In this document: in pieces, positions 8,692-17,373 of the stretch
Layout: every line of letters starts with the position of its first letter
Numbering within the stretch: the first letter of the stretch is position 1
From: Criblamydia sequanensis CRIB-18
Lineage (GTDB): Bacteria > Chlamydiota > Chlamydiia > Chlamydiales > Criblamydiaceae
Assembly: GCF_000750955.1 (NCBI RefSeq)
Contig: NZ_CCEJ010000008.1
Span: 62,001-126,000, forward strand
Direction of reading: 5' to 3'
Length of the DNA stretch: 64,000 nt
Program-made: the position numbers and the translations under genes
Notes under the pieces: generated by a model
The model's database searches: none
Told to the model about the DNA's origin: nothing
The model's input: only the letters and a program-made list of their open reading frames with translations

Positions 8692-10611
8692 ATGCAGATC
8701 ATCCACAAAGATAAAAAATTGGACCTTCCTGAAGGATCCACAGCTAAGAATCTAGCGGATCAGCTAAATTTAAAAAATCCCAATGAGGCGGTTGCCGTTC
8801 ATATCAATGGCCTTTTAAAGGATTTATCGACGCCTTTAAAAGAGGGAGATGCCGTTCAGTTTTTTAATTTTGAGGATAAAGAGGGTAAAGAAGTTTTTTG
8901 GCATACGTCGGCCCATGTTCTTGCGCAAGCGATACTTCGCCTTTACCCTGAGGCCAAACCGACCATTGGACCCCCGATCGAGCATGGGTTTTACTACGAC
9001 TTTGCAAATCTTAACCTTTCCGAAGACGATTTTCCTAAAATTGAAAAGGAAATGGAAGCGATCGTAAAAGAAAATTATGTTTCTCAAAAAGAGACGTTTT
9101 CTTCTAAGGATGAAGCGAAAAAAGCTTTCTCTTCAAATCCCTATAAACTTGAATTGATTGACGGGTTTAACCCGGAAGATGCGTTAACCGGCTATCGACA
9201 AGGGGAATTTTTTGATCTCTGCCGAGGCCCTCACCTACATAACTTAGGTAAAATAAAAGCTTTAAAATTGCTTAAAACCTCAGGGGCTTATTGGAAGGGT
9301 GATTCTAACAACGAAGTTTTAACTCGAATATATGCGATTACTTTTCCCGACAGAAAGTTACTAAAAGATTACCTGACGCTCTTAGAAGAAGCAAAAAAGC
9401 GCGATCATAAAGTCGTAGGGCCGAAACTTGATCTTTTTTCTCTGAAAGAAGAAGCCCCTGGAATGCCATTTATCCACCCCAAAGGCCTTTTAATTTGGGA
9501 TTCGCTCATTGGTTTTATTAAAGAGCTTCTCCATGAACGCGATTACATAGAAATCAAAACGCCTACCCTAATGAGTAAAGAGCTTTGGGAGCGTTCCGGT
9601 CATTGGAAGAATTATCGAGAAAATATGTTCACCTCTGAAATTGAAGGCAGGGAATTTGCCATTAAGCCCATGAATTGCCCCGGTGCCATTCTTTTTTATA
9701 AATCCGACTCCCATAGCTACAGACAGCTTCCTTTAAGAGTGGCTGAAATTGGCAACGTGCACAGATTTGAGCCATCCGGTTCTCTTTCTGGGTTATTTAG
9801 ATGCCGAAGCTTCCACCAAGATGACGCTCATATTTTCATGAAGCCGGAAGATATTCGAGGGGAAATCTTGAATGTTTTAAATTTAGCCGACCTTCTTTAC
9901 TCCACTTTTGGCCTTGAATACCGATTAGAGCTTTCCACAAGACCTGAATCCGGCACTATTGGAACAGACGAAGAGTGGGAAGTGGCTACAAGCGGTTTAA
10001 AAGGGGCGCTTGATGACTCAGGCCGCGTCTACCGCATTAATGAAGGGGACGGGGCCTTCTACGGACCTAAAATTGACTTCCATATCAAGGATGCTCTTGG
10101 TAGAACCTGGCAGTGCGGTACGGTTCAGCTTGACATGGCGCTTCCTGAAAGATTCGACATCGAATACACAGCCCAAGACGGCACAAGAAAAAGACCCGTT
10201 ATGATCCATAGAGCCCTTTTTGGATCCTTGGAGAGATTTTTCGGGATTTTAATTGAGCACTTCGCCGGAAAATTCCCCTTTTGGATATCGCCAAGGCAAA
10301 TTAGAATTTTGACAGTAGCCGATAGGCATATCGATTACGCCAATGACTTAATGGCCAGATTAAAGAAGCATAAATTTCTTGTGGAAGTGGATGACTCAAG
10401 CGAATCGGTTGGAAAAAAGGTGAGGTCGGCTCAGCTTGATCAGGTCAATTATATTTTAACTATCGGTGATAAAGAGCTTGAGAATAAGACGGCTGCTTTA
10501 AGAACACGAGATAATGTCGTTCATGGCGAAATCGATATTGATTCGTTTGTCGCTAAGCTTATTGAAGAAAGAAGATTAAAAAATTTAAATTCAACTTATT
10601 CTTCTCAATAA
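8692..10611 (+). CDS. thrS: Threonyl-tRNA synthetase
   Basis: ThrRS attaches threonine to tRNA-Thr. The 639-residue product has the full bacterial layout: TGS domain (residues 1-61), the editing/SAD domain with HTSAHVLAQA near 72-81 and CRGPHL near 177, class II catalytic motifs (motif 2 around FRCRSFHQDDAHIF; motif 3 around HRALFGSLERF), and a C-terminal anticodon-binding domain. The zinc-binding Cys of the active site lies in KPMNCPGAILFYK. Start ATG at 8692. It is followed by an intrinsic terminator and then parA, matching the chlamydial order thrS-parA-pGP6D. Confidence 0.97.
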   Translation: MQIIHKDKKLDLPEGSTAKNLADQLNLKNPNEAVAVHINGLLKDLSTPLKEGDAVQFFNFEDKEGKEVFWHTSAHVLAQAILRLYPEAKPTIGPPIEHGFYYDFANLNLSEDDFPKIEKEMEAIVKENYVSQKETFSSKDEAKKAFSSNPYKLELIDGFNPEDALTGYRQGEFFDLCRGPHLHNLGKIKALKLLKTSGAYWKGDSNNEVLTRIYAITFPDRKLLKDYLTLLEEAKKRDHKVVGPKLDLFSLKEEAPGMPFIHPKGLLIWDSLIGFIKELLHERDYIEIKTPTLMSKELWERSGHWKNYRENMFTSEIEGREFAIKPMNCPGAILFYKSDSHSYRQLPLRVAEIGNVHRFEPSGSLSGLFRCRSFHQDDAHIFMKPEDIRGEILNVLNLADLLYSTFGLEYRLELSTRPESGTIGTDEEWEVATSGLKGALDDSGRVYRINEGDGAFYGPKIDFHIKDALGRTWQCGTVQLDMALPERFDIEYTAQDGTRKRPVMIHRALFGSLERFFGILIEHFAGKFPFWISPRQIRILTVADRHIDYANDLMARLKKHKFLVEVDDSSESVGKKVRSAQLDQVNYILTIGDKELENKTAALRTRDNVVHGEIDIDSFVAKLIEERRLKNLNSTYSSQ

Positions 10612-10642
10612 TCAATACTTTTTCTAGATTAGCTTAAAGGTT

Positions 10643-10677
10643 TCTAACTCATTTTTTAGTGAGTTAGAGGCTTTTTT
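10643..10677 (+). terminator. Intrinsic terminator after thrS
   Basis: A 9-bp stem (10643-10651 with 10660-10668) and an 8-base loop are followed by GG and a T-rich run at 10672-10677. It lies 30 bp after the thrS stop and before parA, so parA probably has its own promoter in the remaining ~40 bp or depends on read-through. Confidence 0.8.
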
Positions 10678-10720
10678 AGTAAATCCTATTACAATTTGTT
10701 AGTCTTAAAAGAGTTTCTAT

Positions 10721-11488
10721 ATGACAAAGAAGAATACGGTCATTGCGGTCAGCAGCTTTAAAGGCGGGACTGCTAAAACGTCAACAGCCCTTCATATTGG
10801 ATCCGCTCTTTCAAAATTTCATAAGAAGAATGTTTTGCTTGTGGATTTTGATGCGCAAGCCAATCTAACTACAGGCCTTGGCTTTGATCCCGATGAGCAT
10901 GACAGCATGGCGGAAGTTTTAAAATCAAACAAGAAGCTATCCGATGTGATCCGGAAGACAAGTTTTAAAAATTTAGATCTTATTCCGGCAGACACTTGGC
11001 TTGAAAGAGTCGAGGTGACAGATCCTTTAGCAAGCGATCGTTACTCACACGAAAGGCTAAGGGATATCTTAAAAGATGCCCCTTATGATGCCATTATAAT
11101 CGATACGCCGCCTTCTCTTTGCTGGCTGACAGAATCAGCCCTCATTGCGGCAAAGCACACCCTCGTTTGCGCCACCCCCGAATTTTACAGTATCAAAGGG
11201 CTTCAAAGGCTTTCCCAGTTTATTTCCAATGTCAGTGAAAGACACCCCTTGAATGTTTTGGGTGTTTTACTCTCTTTTTGGAATTCAAGAGGAAAAAGCA
11301 ACGACACTTTTTTAGAAGTGATAGAAGAGACATTTCCTAAAAAAGCATTAAAAGCAAAAGTCAGAAGAGATATCAATGTCTCGGAAGCCTCTATCTTTGG
11401 AAAACCTCTTTTTGAAACTGCTCCCGGATCGAGAGCTGCTGAAGATTACAAAGAAGTTACAAAAGAAATTCTTAAGCGATTAGCTTAG
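10721..11488 (+). CDS. ParA/MinD-type ATPase, chlamydial pGP5-D-like
   Basis: This 255-residue ATPase has the deviant Walker A motif SSFKGGTAKTSTALH near residues 11-25, the switch I region LVDFDAQANLT near 40-50, and the Walker B strand DAIIIDTPPSL near 124. ParA proteins drive DNA or cargo segregation by forming ATP-dependent dimers on DNA. Chlamydial chromosomes carry such a gene between thrS and a pGP6-D homologue, the order seen here. Related proteins are encoded on the chlamydial plasmid. No ParB gene is visible nearby; the downstream gene may be its partner. Confidence 0.9.
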   Translation: MTKKNTVIAVSSFKGGTAKTSTALHIGSALSKFHKKNVLLVDFDAQANLTTGLGFDPDEHDSMAEVLKSNKKLSDVIRKTSFKNLDLIPADTWLERVEVTDPLASDRYSHERLRDILKDAPYDAIIIDTPPSLCWLTESALIAAKHTLVCATPEFYSIKGLQRLSQFISNVSERHPLNVLGVLLSFWNSRGKSNDTFLEVIEETFPKKALKAKVRRDINVSEASIFGKPLFETAPGSRAAEDYKEVTKEILKRLA

Positions 11489-11521
11489 TTGTAAAGCCGC
11501 TTTACATTTAAAAGGAAAATT

Positions 11522-12259
11522 ATGGCCAAAGTTGAAACTTTGCTTGCAGAAAGACTTAAGAAAAAAGAAAACTCGGTAAAAATTGAAGAGATGGCAAGAC
11601 GCTCCTCTAAAGGGGAATTGACAAGTTTTTCCGGGGTTTTTCATTTAGCTGAATTAAGCCCTCTTGAAAAGCAGAATCTAAAGGAAATTTTAGATAAGTA
11701 TAAGGTTCATTCTTATAAGGAAGATGATCTTGAGCGTTTGATTGCTATTTCAAGCGAAGTCAAAGCGATCAATAATCAAGCCGTACTTTTGCACGGGGAG
11801 AGAATTAAAAAAGCTCAAAAGATTTTAACCGGGTACCAGGAAGGGGCTTTTACGGCATGGCTAATTGCCTTATACGGCAACCGGCAAACGCCATACAACT
11901 TTTTGCAATATTACGAATTTTGCTCAAAAATTCCCTCCAACTTAAAACAGCAGTTTGAAATGATGCCAAGACAAGCCATTTACACATTAGCTGCAAGGGA
12001 TGCGCCGATTGATTTAAAGTGCCAGCTTATTCAAGAGCTAAGCGGCAAGACCAAGCATGAAATATTAACTGCCATAAGAGATTTATTTCCCCTAAAAGAA
12101 TCGGATAAAAGAAAGCAAAAGATTTCAGTTCAAATCACTAATGATTTGCAAAAAATCCTTGCTACTTTTGAGTTAAGAAAATTTAAGCTAAATCAAGAAG
12201 AAAAGAAGCATCTTTTAAAACTTGCTCAAGACCTTATGAAAGAGATCAAGCAAAAATAG
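11522..12259 (+). CDS. Chromosomal homologue of chlamydial plasmid protein pGP6-D
   Basis: The 245-residue charged, helical protein fits the pGP6-D family by position (directly after the ParA gene, 33 bp gap) and by features such as an N-terminal lysine-rich coil, a central YKEDDLERLIAISSEVKAINNQ segment and a HGERIKKAQKILTGYQEGAFTAWL stretch. On chlamydial plasmids pGP5-D and pGP6-D are adjacent, and both have chromosomal paralogues. The role is not known; a ParB-like adapter for the neighbouring ATPase is a reasonable inference. No catalytic motif is visible. Confidence 0.75.
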   Translation: MAKVETLLAERLKKKENSVKIEEMARRSSKGELTSFSGVFHLAELSPLEKQNLKEILDKYKVHSYKEDDLERLIAISSEVKAINNQAVLLHGERIKKAQKILTGYQEGAFTAWLIALYGNRQTPYNFLQYYEFCSKIPSNLKQQFEMMPRQAIYTLAARDAPIDLKCQLIQELSGKTKHEILTAIRDLFPLKESDKRKQKISVQITNDLQKILATFELRKFKLNQEEKKHLLKLAQDLMKEIKQK

Positions 12260-12307
12260 CATACGTTTTAGTAACTTTATAAAGAGCTTTTAAAAAGTGG
12301 GTTTTGT

Positions 12308-12490
12308 ATGTTAGGGACTTTTGAATTAATTGTAATTTTTTGCATAGCACTTCTCTTATTCGGCAGTAAACGCCTTCCGGAAATTGCTAAAAGCCTAGGG
12401 CAAGGGGTTCGCGAGTTTAGAAGAGCTTGCCAGACAGACGAAAAGGAAGCCGCTTCCTATGACACCCGAGAAGACTCTAACCCTAAGTGA
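12308..12490 (+). CDS. tatA: Sec-independent translocase subunit TatA/TatE
   Basis: This short protein (60 residues) has one N-terminal membrane helix (residues 3-18), the FG hinge in LLFGSKRLPEIAKSLGQG, and an amphipathic helix followed by a short acidic tail, the standard TatA plan. TatA multimers form the passage for folded proteins across the inner membrane. Its last 32 bases overlap the start of tatC in another frame, which suggests translational coupling. No separate tatB is seen; a minimal TatAC system is plausible. Confidence 0.9.
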   Translation: MLGTFELIVIFCIALLLFGSKRLPEIAKSLGQGVREFRRACQTDEKEAASYDTREDSNPK

Positions 12491-13379
12491 TTTTGAAGGT
12501 CAAGCCAACCTTCCCTTTTGGGACCATGTTGAAGAGCTTAGAAAAACGATTTTACGATCGCTTCTGATAGCGGCTTTTTTTTCTTGCTTAGCATTTAGTT
12601 TTTCCACTTATTGGATAGATCTGTTCAAATGGCCGGCAGAATTTCCATCTTCCTTTGAAAAGGGTTTTACAGAAAGAATAGTTAATAGAGAATCCGTATC
12701 TCAAGAATTTAATCTTCCCGAATCTTTTCATGTCCTAGATTTAAAAAATGGGAAGCTTGAAAGCAGTAAAGTGGTTCTAGAGCCGGAAGGGAGTGTGACC
12801 TATCATTATTTTCTAAAAAAACCGGTGTTTATTCTTACCCATCCGCTGGATGGTTTTTTAATCACAATTAAATTTTCAATTTTGATAGGGCTTGGGTTGT
12901 CTTCGCCTTTTTGGGTTTGGCAAATTCTTACCTTTATTGCTCCGGCTTTCAAAAGAAATACCCAAAAGCATCTAGTTTCATTCTTTTTTTGTTCCTTTTT
13001 TTGCTTTTCCCTAGGGGTTTTTTTAGGATTTAAAATTATTCTACCGATGGGTGTTGCCTACTTTTTATCAGTCAACGAATCGATGGCCTTATCCTATTGG
13101 TCTCTCCTCTCTTATATGGACTTCTCTATCATGCTTCTTTTAGCAGCAGGCATTTCTTTTGAGGCCCTTGCCGTCATGCTTTTATTGGTTAAAAAAGGGG
13201 TGATAACCCACGCTTTTTTTAATCGGTGGCGAAAGTTAAGCTTTTTGGCCTGTTTCATCTTGGGAGCTCTTTTAACACCGCCCGATGTTCTCTCTCAGGT
13301 AATCCTAGCCCTTATCCTTTATAGCTTTTACGAATTAGCTTTTCTCTACGCTTTTTTAAAGCAAAGGTTTAATTTTTAA
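12459..13379 (+). CDS. tatC: Sec-independent translocase subunit TatC
   Basis: TatC is the signal-peptide receptor of the Tat system. The N-terminus has the family signature FWDHVEELRKTILRSLL (residues 20-36), followed by six predicted membrane segments; the PFWVWQILTFIAPAF region near residues 149-163 is typical. At 306 residues it is longer than the ~258 of E. coli. The extra length lies mainly in the first periplasmic loop, about residues 50-125, which holds a charged insertion with LDLKNGKLESSKVV. The start overlaps tatA by 32 bp. The two genes form a small operon after pGP6-D. Confidence 0.93.
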   Translation: MTPEKTLTLSDFEGQANLPFWDHVEELRKTILRSLLIAAFFSCLAFSFSTYWIDLFKWPAEFPSSFEKGFTERIVNRESVSQEFNLPESFHVLDLKNGKLESSKVVLEPEGSVTYHYFLKKPVFILTHPLDGFLITIKFSILIGLGLSSPFWVWQILTFIAPAFKRNTQKHLVSFFFCSFFCFSLGVFLGFKIILPMGVAYFLSVNESMALSYWSLLSYMDFSIMLLLAAGISFEALAVMLLLVKKGVITHAFFNRWRKLSFLACFILGALLTPPDVLSQVILALILYSFYELAFLYAFLKQRFNF

Positions 13380-13517
13380 TCTTAATAGAGTTTTAATAAT
13401 TAAATAATTTAAAAATAAATGAAGTTTTATATTAAAACAAATAAACTTTTGTATTAAAATAAAATTAGAGAAAGAGTATTTTCTTTCTTAATCCAGTTAA
13501 GGATAATTGGAGAGATC

Positions 13518-13925
13518 ATGAACGCGCAGCAAGATATAAAAAAGATATTTCATGATTTGATGACTCAAAAACAGGGTCAAGTGTTCCTTTGTTCGAAAGA
13601 TATGACCCTTCGCGTGTTCGATGACGGTTCTAAACTCTCCATGTCTTGTCCTGTCTATTTTGGAAGCAATTACCTTCCAGCAAGCGTAAGAGATGCTATT
13701 AAAAAAAATCCCCCTTTTGGAAGTCAGTTTTCTTTAAAAACTTATTTCATCGTGGATGAAGAGCATTATCGCATTTTCCTAAACTATATCGGCTCTACAG
13801 AAGAATTAACCAATATGAAATTCTTTCGCCTAATGAAGGAATTCGAGTTCATGGTTGAAGAATGGCGGATTTTTTTAGATGAGCATGACAAGCAAGATTT
13901 AATCTACATTTGGAAAAATCGTTAA
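13518..13925 (+). CDS. Conserved hypothetical, possible secretion-chaperone-like protein
   Basis: I do not recognise this 135-residue protein. It has no signal peptide or membrane helix. It alternates predicted strands (QVFLCSKDMTLRVFDDGSKLSM) and helices, and ends with an acidic helix and EHDKQDLIYIWKNR. A clear ribosome-binding site (GGAGAG) stands just before the ATG. The small alpha/beta form recalls class I type III secretion chaperones, but no specific signature proves it. It is 42 bp ahead of the 1000-residue protein and could be its partner. Confidence 0.55.
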   Translation: MNAQQDIKKIFHDLMTQKQGQVFLCSKDMTLRVFDDGSKLSMSCPVYFGSNYLPASVRDAIKKNPPFGSQFSLKTYFIVDEEHYRIFLNYIGSTEELTNMKFFRLMKEFEFMVEEWRIFLDEHDKQDLIYIWKNR

Positions 13926-13967
13926 GCTTTATAAGGTTTTGCTGTTTACCTTCTTGCTTGATCGGAT

Positions 13968-16900
13968 TTGTTTTCTCAACTTAAAATAGAAGAAAAAGTT
14001 CAGGGAAAAGTGAATCAGGAAAAAATAAGCAGCATTTTAAAAAAAGTGGCGAAAATTGGCGATCCTAAGTTTTTAGAGACCGCTTTTTCTTTTACTGCTT
14101 CTGAAAGAAAAGATAGAGACAAATTAGTTCCTGATAATTTACAAAGAACAATCGTTGATGAGCAAGACGACTTATCGAGGCGATTGGATTACAGCCTTTT
14201 AATGGATAGCGCCTCTGTTAGGAATGTTTTAAAAACAAGAAGGCTTGCCAATTTACTTATTGATGAAAAAGGGGCTCTAAAGCCTGATATAATAAGAAAG
14301 GCAATCAGCCTGCTAAAAAACCATCTCTACTCTTTAGGGCCTTCAAGACAAGATGAAGGCATTCGAAACAAACATATCCTCCAAGCATTAGAACTTTTGG
14401 ATTCTGATAAAGAGCTGAAGTTCTCCCTGCAGAAAATTTTTAAACCCTATCAACATAAACAAGCGGAAGAAATTATTCGTCAAACTTTAAATTTGACAGA
14501 TAAGACAGTCGTGACAGATGCCCATGCAAGAAGAGCTGCCCTTGCCGCTTGGTTTTGCTATTTAAGGCAAGCTGTCGGCTCATGCTTTGCGACAGCCCCG
14601 GCGATTATTTTGCATGATGAGCAGCCTCATCAATTCATGAAAGATATCAGCGAGCTCTTTGGCACAGGCAGGTTAAAAAGAACTTTTGAAGGGGTTGAGT
14701 ATTCAGTTCCCTTATGCACAAGCTCGGGCAGAGGCGGCTTAAATGAGCTTGTCTTATTCCCTGATGATTTTGAGGACGGTATAAAAAGACTTTCTGAAAA
14801 CCCGGGTCTTATTGCAAGTCTTGAAGCTGCGGATGTTTTAAATAAAGAGGATGCCCTTAAAGAAAGAATCCGCGAGCTAAAAAAGCATCTTCACCAAGTT
14901 TTTGAAAAATTTAAAGATGATCATGGAGTTAAGTTTTTTTCTGCCGAAGGGATTTTGAAGCGAATCCTCATGAAAAAATATGAGATTACAGAAGAAGACC
15001 TAAAAGAATTTAAAAAAAGACCAAGAGGGATGATTCATGGAAGTTTGCTTTTGCAAGTCCCTCAGGGGAGTAAAGGAAGCGGTGGAAAAGGAGAAGCTTG
15101 CTCATCTTATGAAGCTGCTTTAAAGCGAGCTGAGATTGGCTACAAAATGCTTCATAATAACACTCTTTTAAGATGCTGGGAATACACCCTCGCCTCTTTT
15201 GCTGAAACTAAGTCTGAATTTGCAAAATGGAATCTTTACTCAAGTTTAGGCTTAAAGCCGGATGAAGAAGGCGGCATAGGTGAAGCTCTTTTTCAATACC
15301 TGAAACTTAGGCTTGATGAAGCAAATCGAAAAGTTGAAGAGTATCAACTCGAGTATGAGCAAATCTTTACCCAAGTCAAGACCCTTGAATCCCGGATTCG
15401 ACATGCCGGAGAAGAAGAAGCCAAATGGATAAAAGTTGAGTATCAAACAAGAGTTAATGAGCTTAGAACTATTGAAGAGCTAAGGGATAAAGCTCATGGA
15501 AATGCAAGGCGCTTGGCCGGAATGTATGATCTTCTCCTGGATCACTACCTCGATCTTTTTCCAAAATACTTTCAGGAAGTATATGACCCTGAAATGGTGG
15601 AAATGACGCAAGGACCCTACGATGATAGCCCGGCCGGCTTTAGACTTCTTTATAAGCATGGAAGGTCTAATAGCGCGCAGTGGACGCCAATTAGAGACCC
15701 CCAGGAATTTATCCAAAATTTAGCGGCTTTCTTTACGGCGGCTGAAAGAGAGCTTCATAATGAGCCTGATTTCAAGGGGGCTCAAGAAGTCTTGTCTGAA
15801 ATAACAACGGCTATTGTGACCCATATAAGGACAGATAAATTTCTTGAGACGGCCTTCCACCGAATGGCGAGAGCCCACGGGATGCCGATTATTGAAAATC
15901 CTCTTGAGCATCTAGATAAAGTTGAGAAAAAACCATGGGTTTATACTTCCGGGGGAAACCTGCATACTCTCGTTAGCGTCTACTTTTTAAGAAGCTCTAA
16001 CCCATCTTCTTTAAATCGATGGGTTGAAAATCCCATGGAACTGCTTGTTTTCATAGCAGACACGCTTAAGAAAGTTCCTTATAAACAAATGGAAGCGTTT
16101 GTTAAAAATGAAAGAAAATCGATGCTTATGCATTCTCCGACTCACGCTTTTTTATTAAAACCCGGATTTTGCGGCTTAAAAAAAGCTTGGGAAAACGGGG
16201 ACTTTACCTTTACTTGGGTTCGGGACCATTTAATTCTCCCTATGGAACAATTTGCTGCAAACCTTATGCTTAATGAAGATATGATGGAGTATCTTGTGAA
16301 AAAACTTTCACTGGAGGTTCCTTTAAACTACAAACATTATTTTTTAAAATTATTCGGTCAAATGAAAGGTTCTATGCGCTGCCGGGATTTTAGAAGCCAC
16401 CTTGCGACCACAATTGATCATGAAATGGGTCTAAAAAATAAAGGCATCCCTGTTTTATCGGCGGCTAAAATAGATAGCCTTCTTTTTCAAGAGATTCCTC
16501 TTTTTCCGATCTACCAGCTTAGGGATAGAGTCCAAAAAATTATTTCAAGGCTGGATTTGGAAAGCGATACTTTTAAAAAAGAAATCCTTTCCCTTTTAGA
16601 TAAACTTGTTGAAGAAGTTCCACGTGAAAATGTTCTTGGCGCCAAAACGCTTTATGAAACAATTCTTGGTCTAACCTGTTTAGTAAAGGGCGAGACCTCG
16701 CTTCCCTTTGATCTTATTGACAAGATCAAGCTTTTGATGGAAAGCGAAGGGTTTGCGATGCCAAGACCTATCATTTTTGCAGATACCAATTGGATACAAA
16801 ATGATTTTGGTTTTGTATTAAATCCCGGCAATGGAAAGCTCGAACTTTGGCGGATGGATCGCTACGCGATTGAAGGCGAACCTATGGCCAGCTGGAAAAT

Positions 16901-16970
16901 GTGGCTTGACGGTACAAGAAAGCATCCTGATTGGGGCATATTTTACAATGCTTACGAATATCAAATTTAA
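13968..16970 (+). CDS. Large hypothetical protein with papain-like Cys/His/Asn pattern
   Basis: This protein of about 1000 residues is not one I can name. A papain-type layout is visible: RQAVGSCFATAPA with Gln201 and Cys206 (compare Q-x-x-x-GSCWA of papain), HSPTHAFLL with His726, and FADTNWIQNDFGFVLNPG with Asn941-Trp942 (compare the NSW motif). The order Cys-His-Asn is that of family C1, but the ~520 residues between Cys and His are far more than usual and contain a long coiled coil around residues 445-520. There is no signal peptide. The frame is closed by TGA at 13959; the first start is TTG at 13968, with a GTG about 14 codons on, while the first ATG is near codon 79. A secreted effector is possible. 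Confidence 0.7.
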   Translation: MFSQLKIEEKVQGKVNQEKISSILKKVAKIGDPKFLETAFSFTASERKDRDKLVPDNLQRTIVDEQDDLSRRLDYSLLMDSASVRNVLKTRRLANLLIDEKGALKPDIIRKAISLLKNHLYSLGPSRQDEGIRNKHILQALELLDSDKELKFSLQKIFKPYQHKQAEEIIRQTLNLTDKTVVTDAHARRAALAAWFCYLRQAVGSCFATAPAIILHDEQPHQFMKDISELFGTGRLKRTFEGVEYSVPLCTSSGRGGLNELVLFPDDFEDGIKRLSENPGLIASLEAADVLNKEDALKERIRELKKHLHQVFEKFKDDHGVKFFSAEGILKRILMKKYEITEEDLKEFKKRPRGMIHGSLLLQVPQGSKGSGGKGEACSSYEAALKRAEIGYKMLHNNTLLRCWEYTLASFAETKSEFAKWNLYSSLGLKPDEEGGIGEALFQYLKLRLDEANRKVEEYQLEYEQIFTQVKTLESRIRHAGEEEAKWIKVEYQTRVNELRTIEELRDKAHGNARRLAGMYDLLLDHYLDLFPKYFQEVYDPEMVEMTQGPYDDSPAGFRLLYKHGRSNSAQWTPIRDPQEFIQNLAAFFTAAERELHNEPDFKGAQEVLSEITTAIVTHIRTDKFLETAFHRMARAHGMPIIENPLEHLDKVEKKPWVYTSGGNLHTLVSVYFLRSSNPSSLNRWVENPMELLVFIADTLKKVPYKQMEAFVKNERKSMLMHSPTHAFLLKPGFCGLKKAWENGDFTFTWVRDHLILPMEQFAANLMLNEDMMEYLVKKLSLEVPLNYKHYFLKLFGQMKGSMRCRDFRSHLATTIDHEMGLKNKGIPVLSAAKIDSLLFQEIPLFPIYQLRDRVQKIISRLDLESDTFKKEILSLLDKLVEEVPRENVLGAKTLYETILGLTCLVKGETSLPFDLIDKIKLLMESEGFAMPRPIIFADTNWIQNDFGFVLNPGNGKLELWRMDRYAIEGEPMASWKMWLDGTRKHPDWGIFYNAYEYQI

Positions 16971-17373
16971 AAAATAAAATTCCTTAAAATCTTTTTTTTA
17001 TTCTACACAATTCTTTTTTTTAAAACGCGTGCGCAAGTGTTTTCTTATCAAAGAAAAGAATTGTTTATTTGCTATTATTTAAAATAAATTATTAACAAAT
17101 TTTTTTATTAAAAAATAGCTTTACACACCTTTTTCAACCAATATTTCAAATAGATTGACTTTTTAATAAAAATAGAATAAAAAGTTACCGAACTTTGGCT
17201 ATTTTTAACAAAAAATCAGTCTTTCATGAAGATTTTCTCTTCTAATCATTGATTTTTTGCCGACTTTGAAGCGTTTTATACCCTCATGGATTTCCACTTA
17301 AAGCCATTTTCTAAGCGTAATCTTTCTGGCAGATCGGCTTTCAATCCATCGCCGTAATAAATTTGGAGTTAAA
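16971..17373. other. AT-rich intergenic region before the porin-like gene
   Basis: No credible gene is seen in these ~400 bp. The sequence is strongly AT-rich, with several T and A runs. It must hold the end of the upstream transcript (see the hairpin at 17007-17064) and the promoter of the porin-like gene. A precise -35/-10 pair cannot be fixed by eye. Confidence 0.5.
17007..17064 (+). terminator. Possible terminator hairpin after the 1000-residue protein gene
   Basis: ACAATTCTTTT at 17007-17017 pairs exactly with AAAAGAATTGT at 17054-17064 (11 bp), enclosing a 36-base loop that can fold further. It is followed by TTATTT. The large loop makes it a weak call. Confidence 0.35.
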
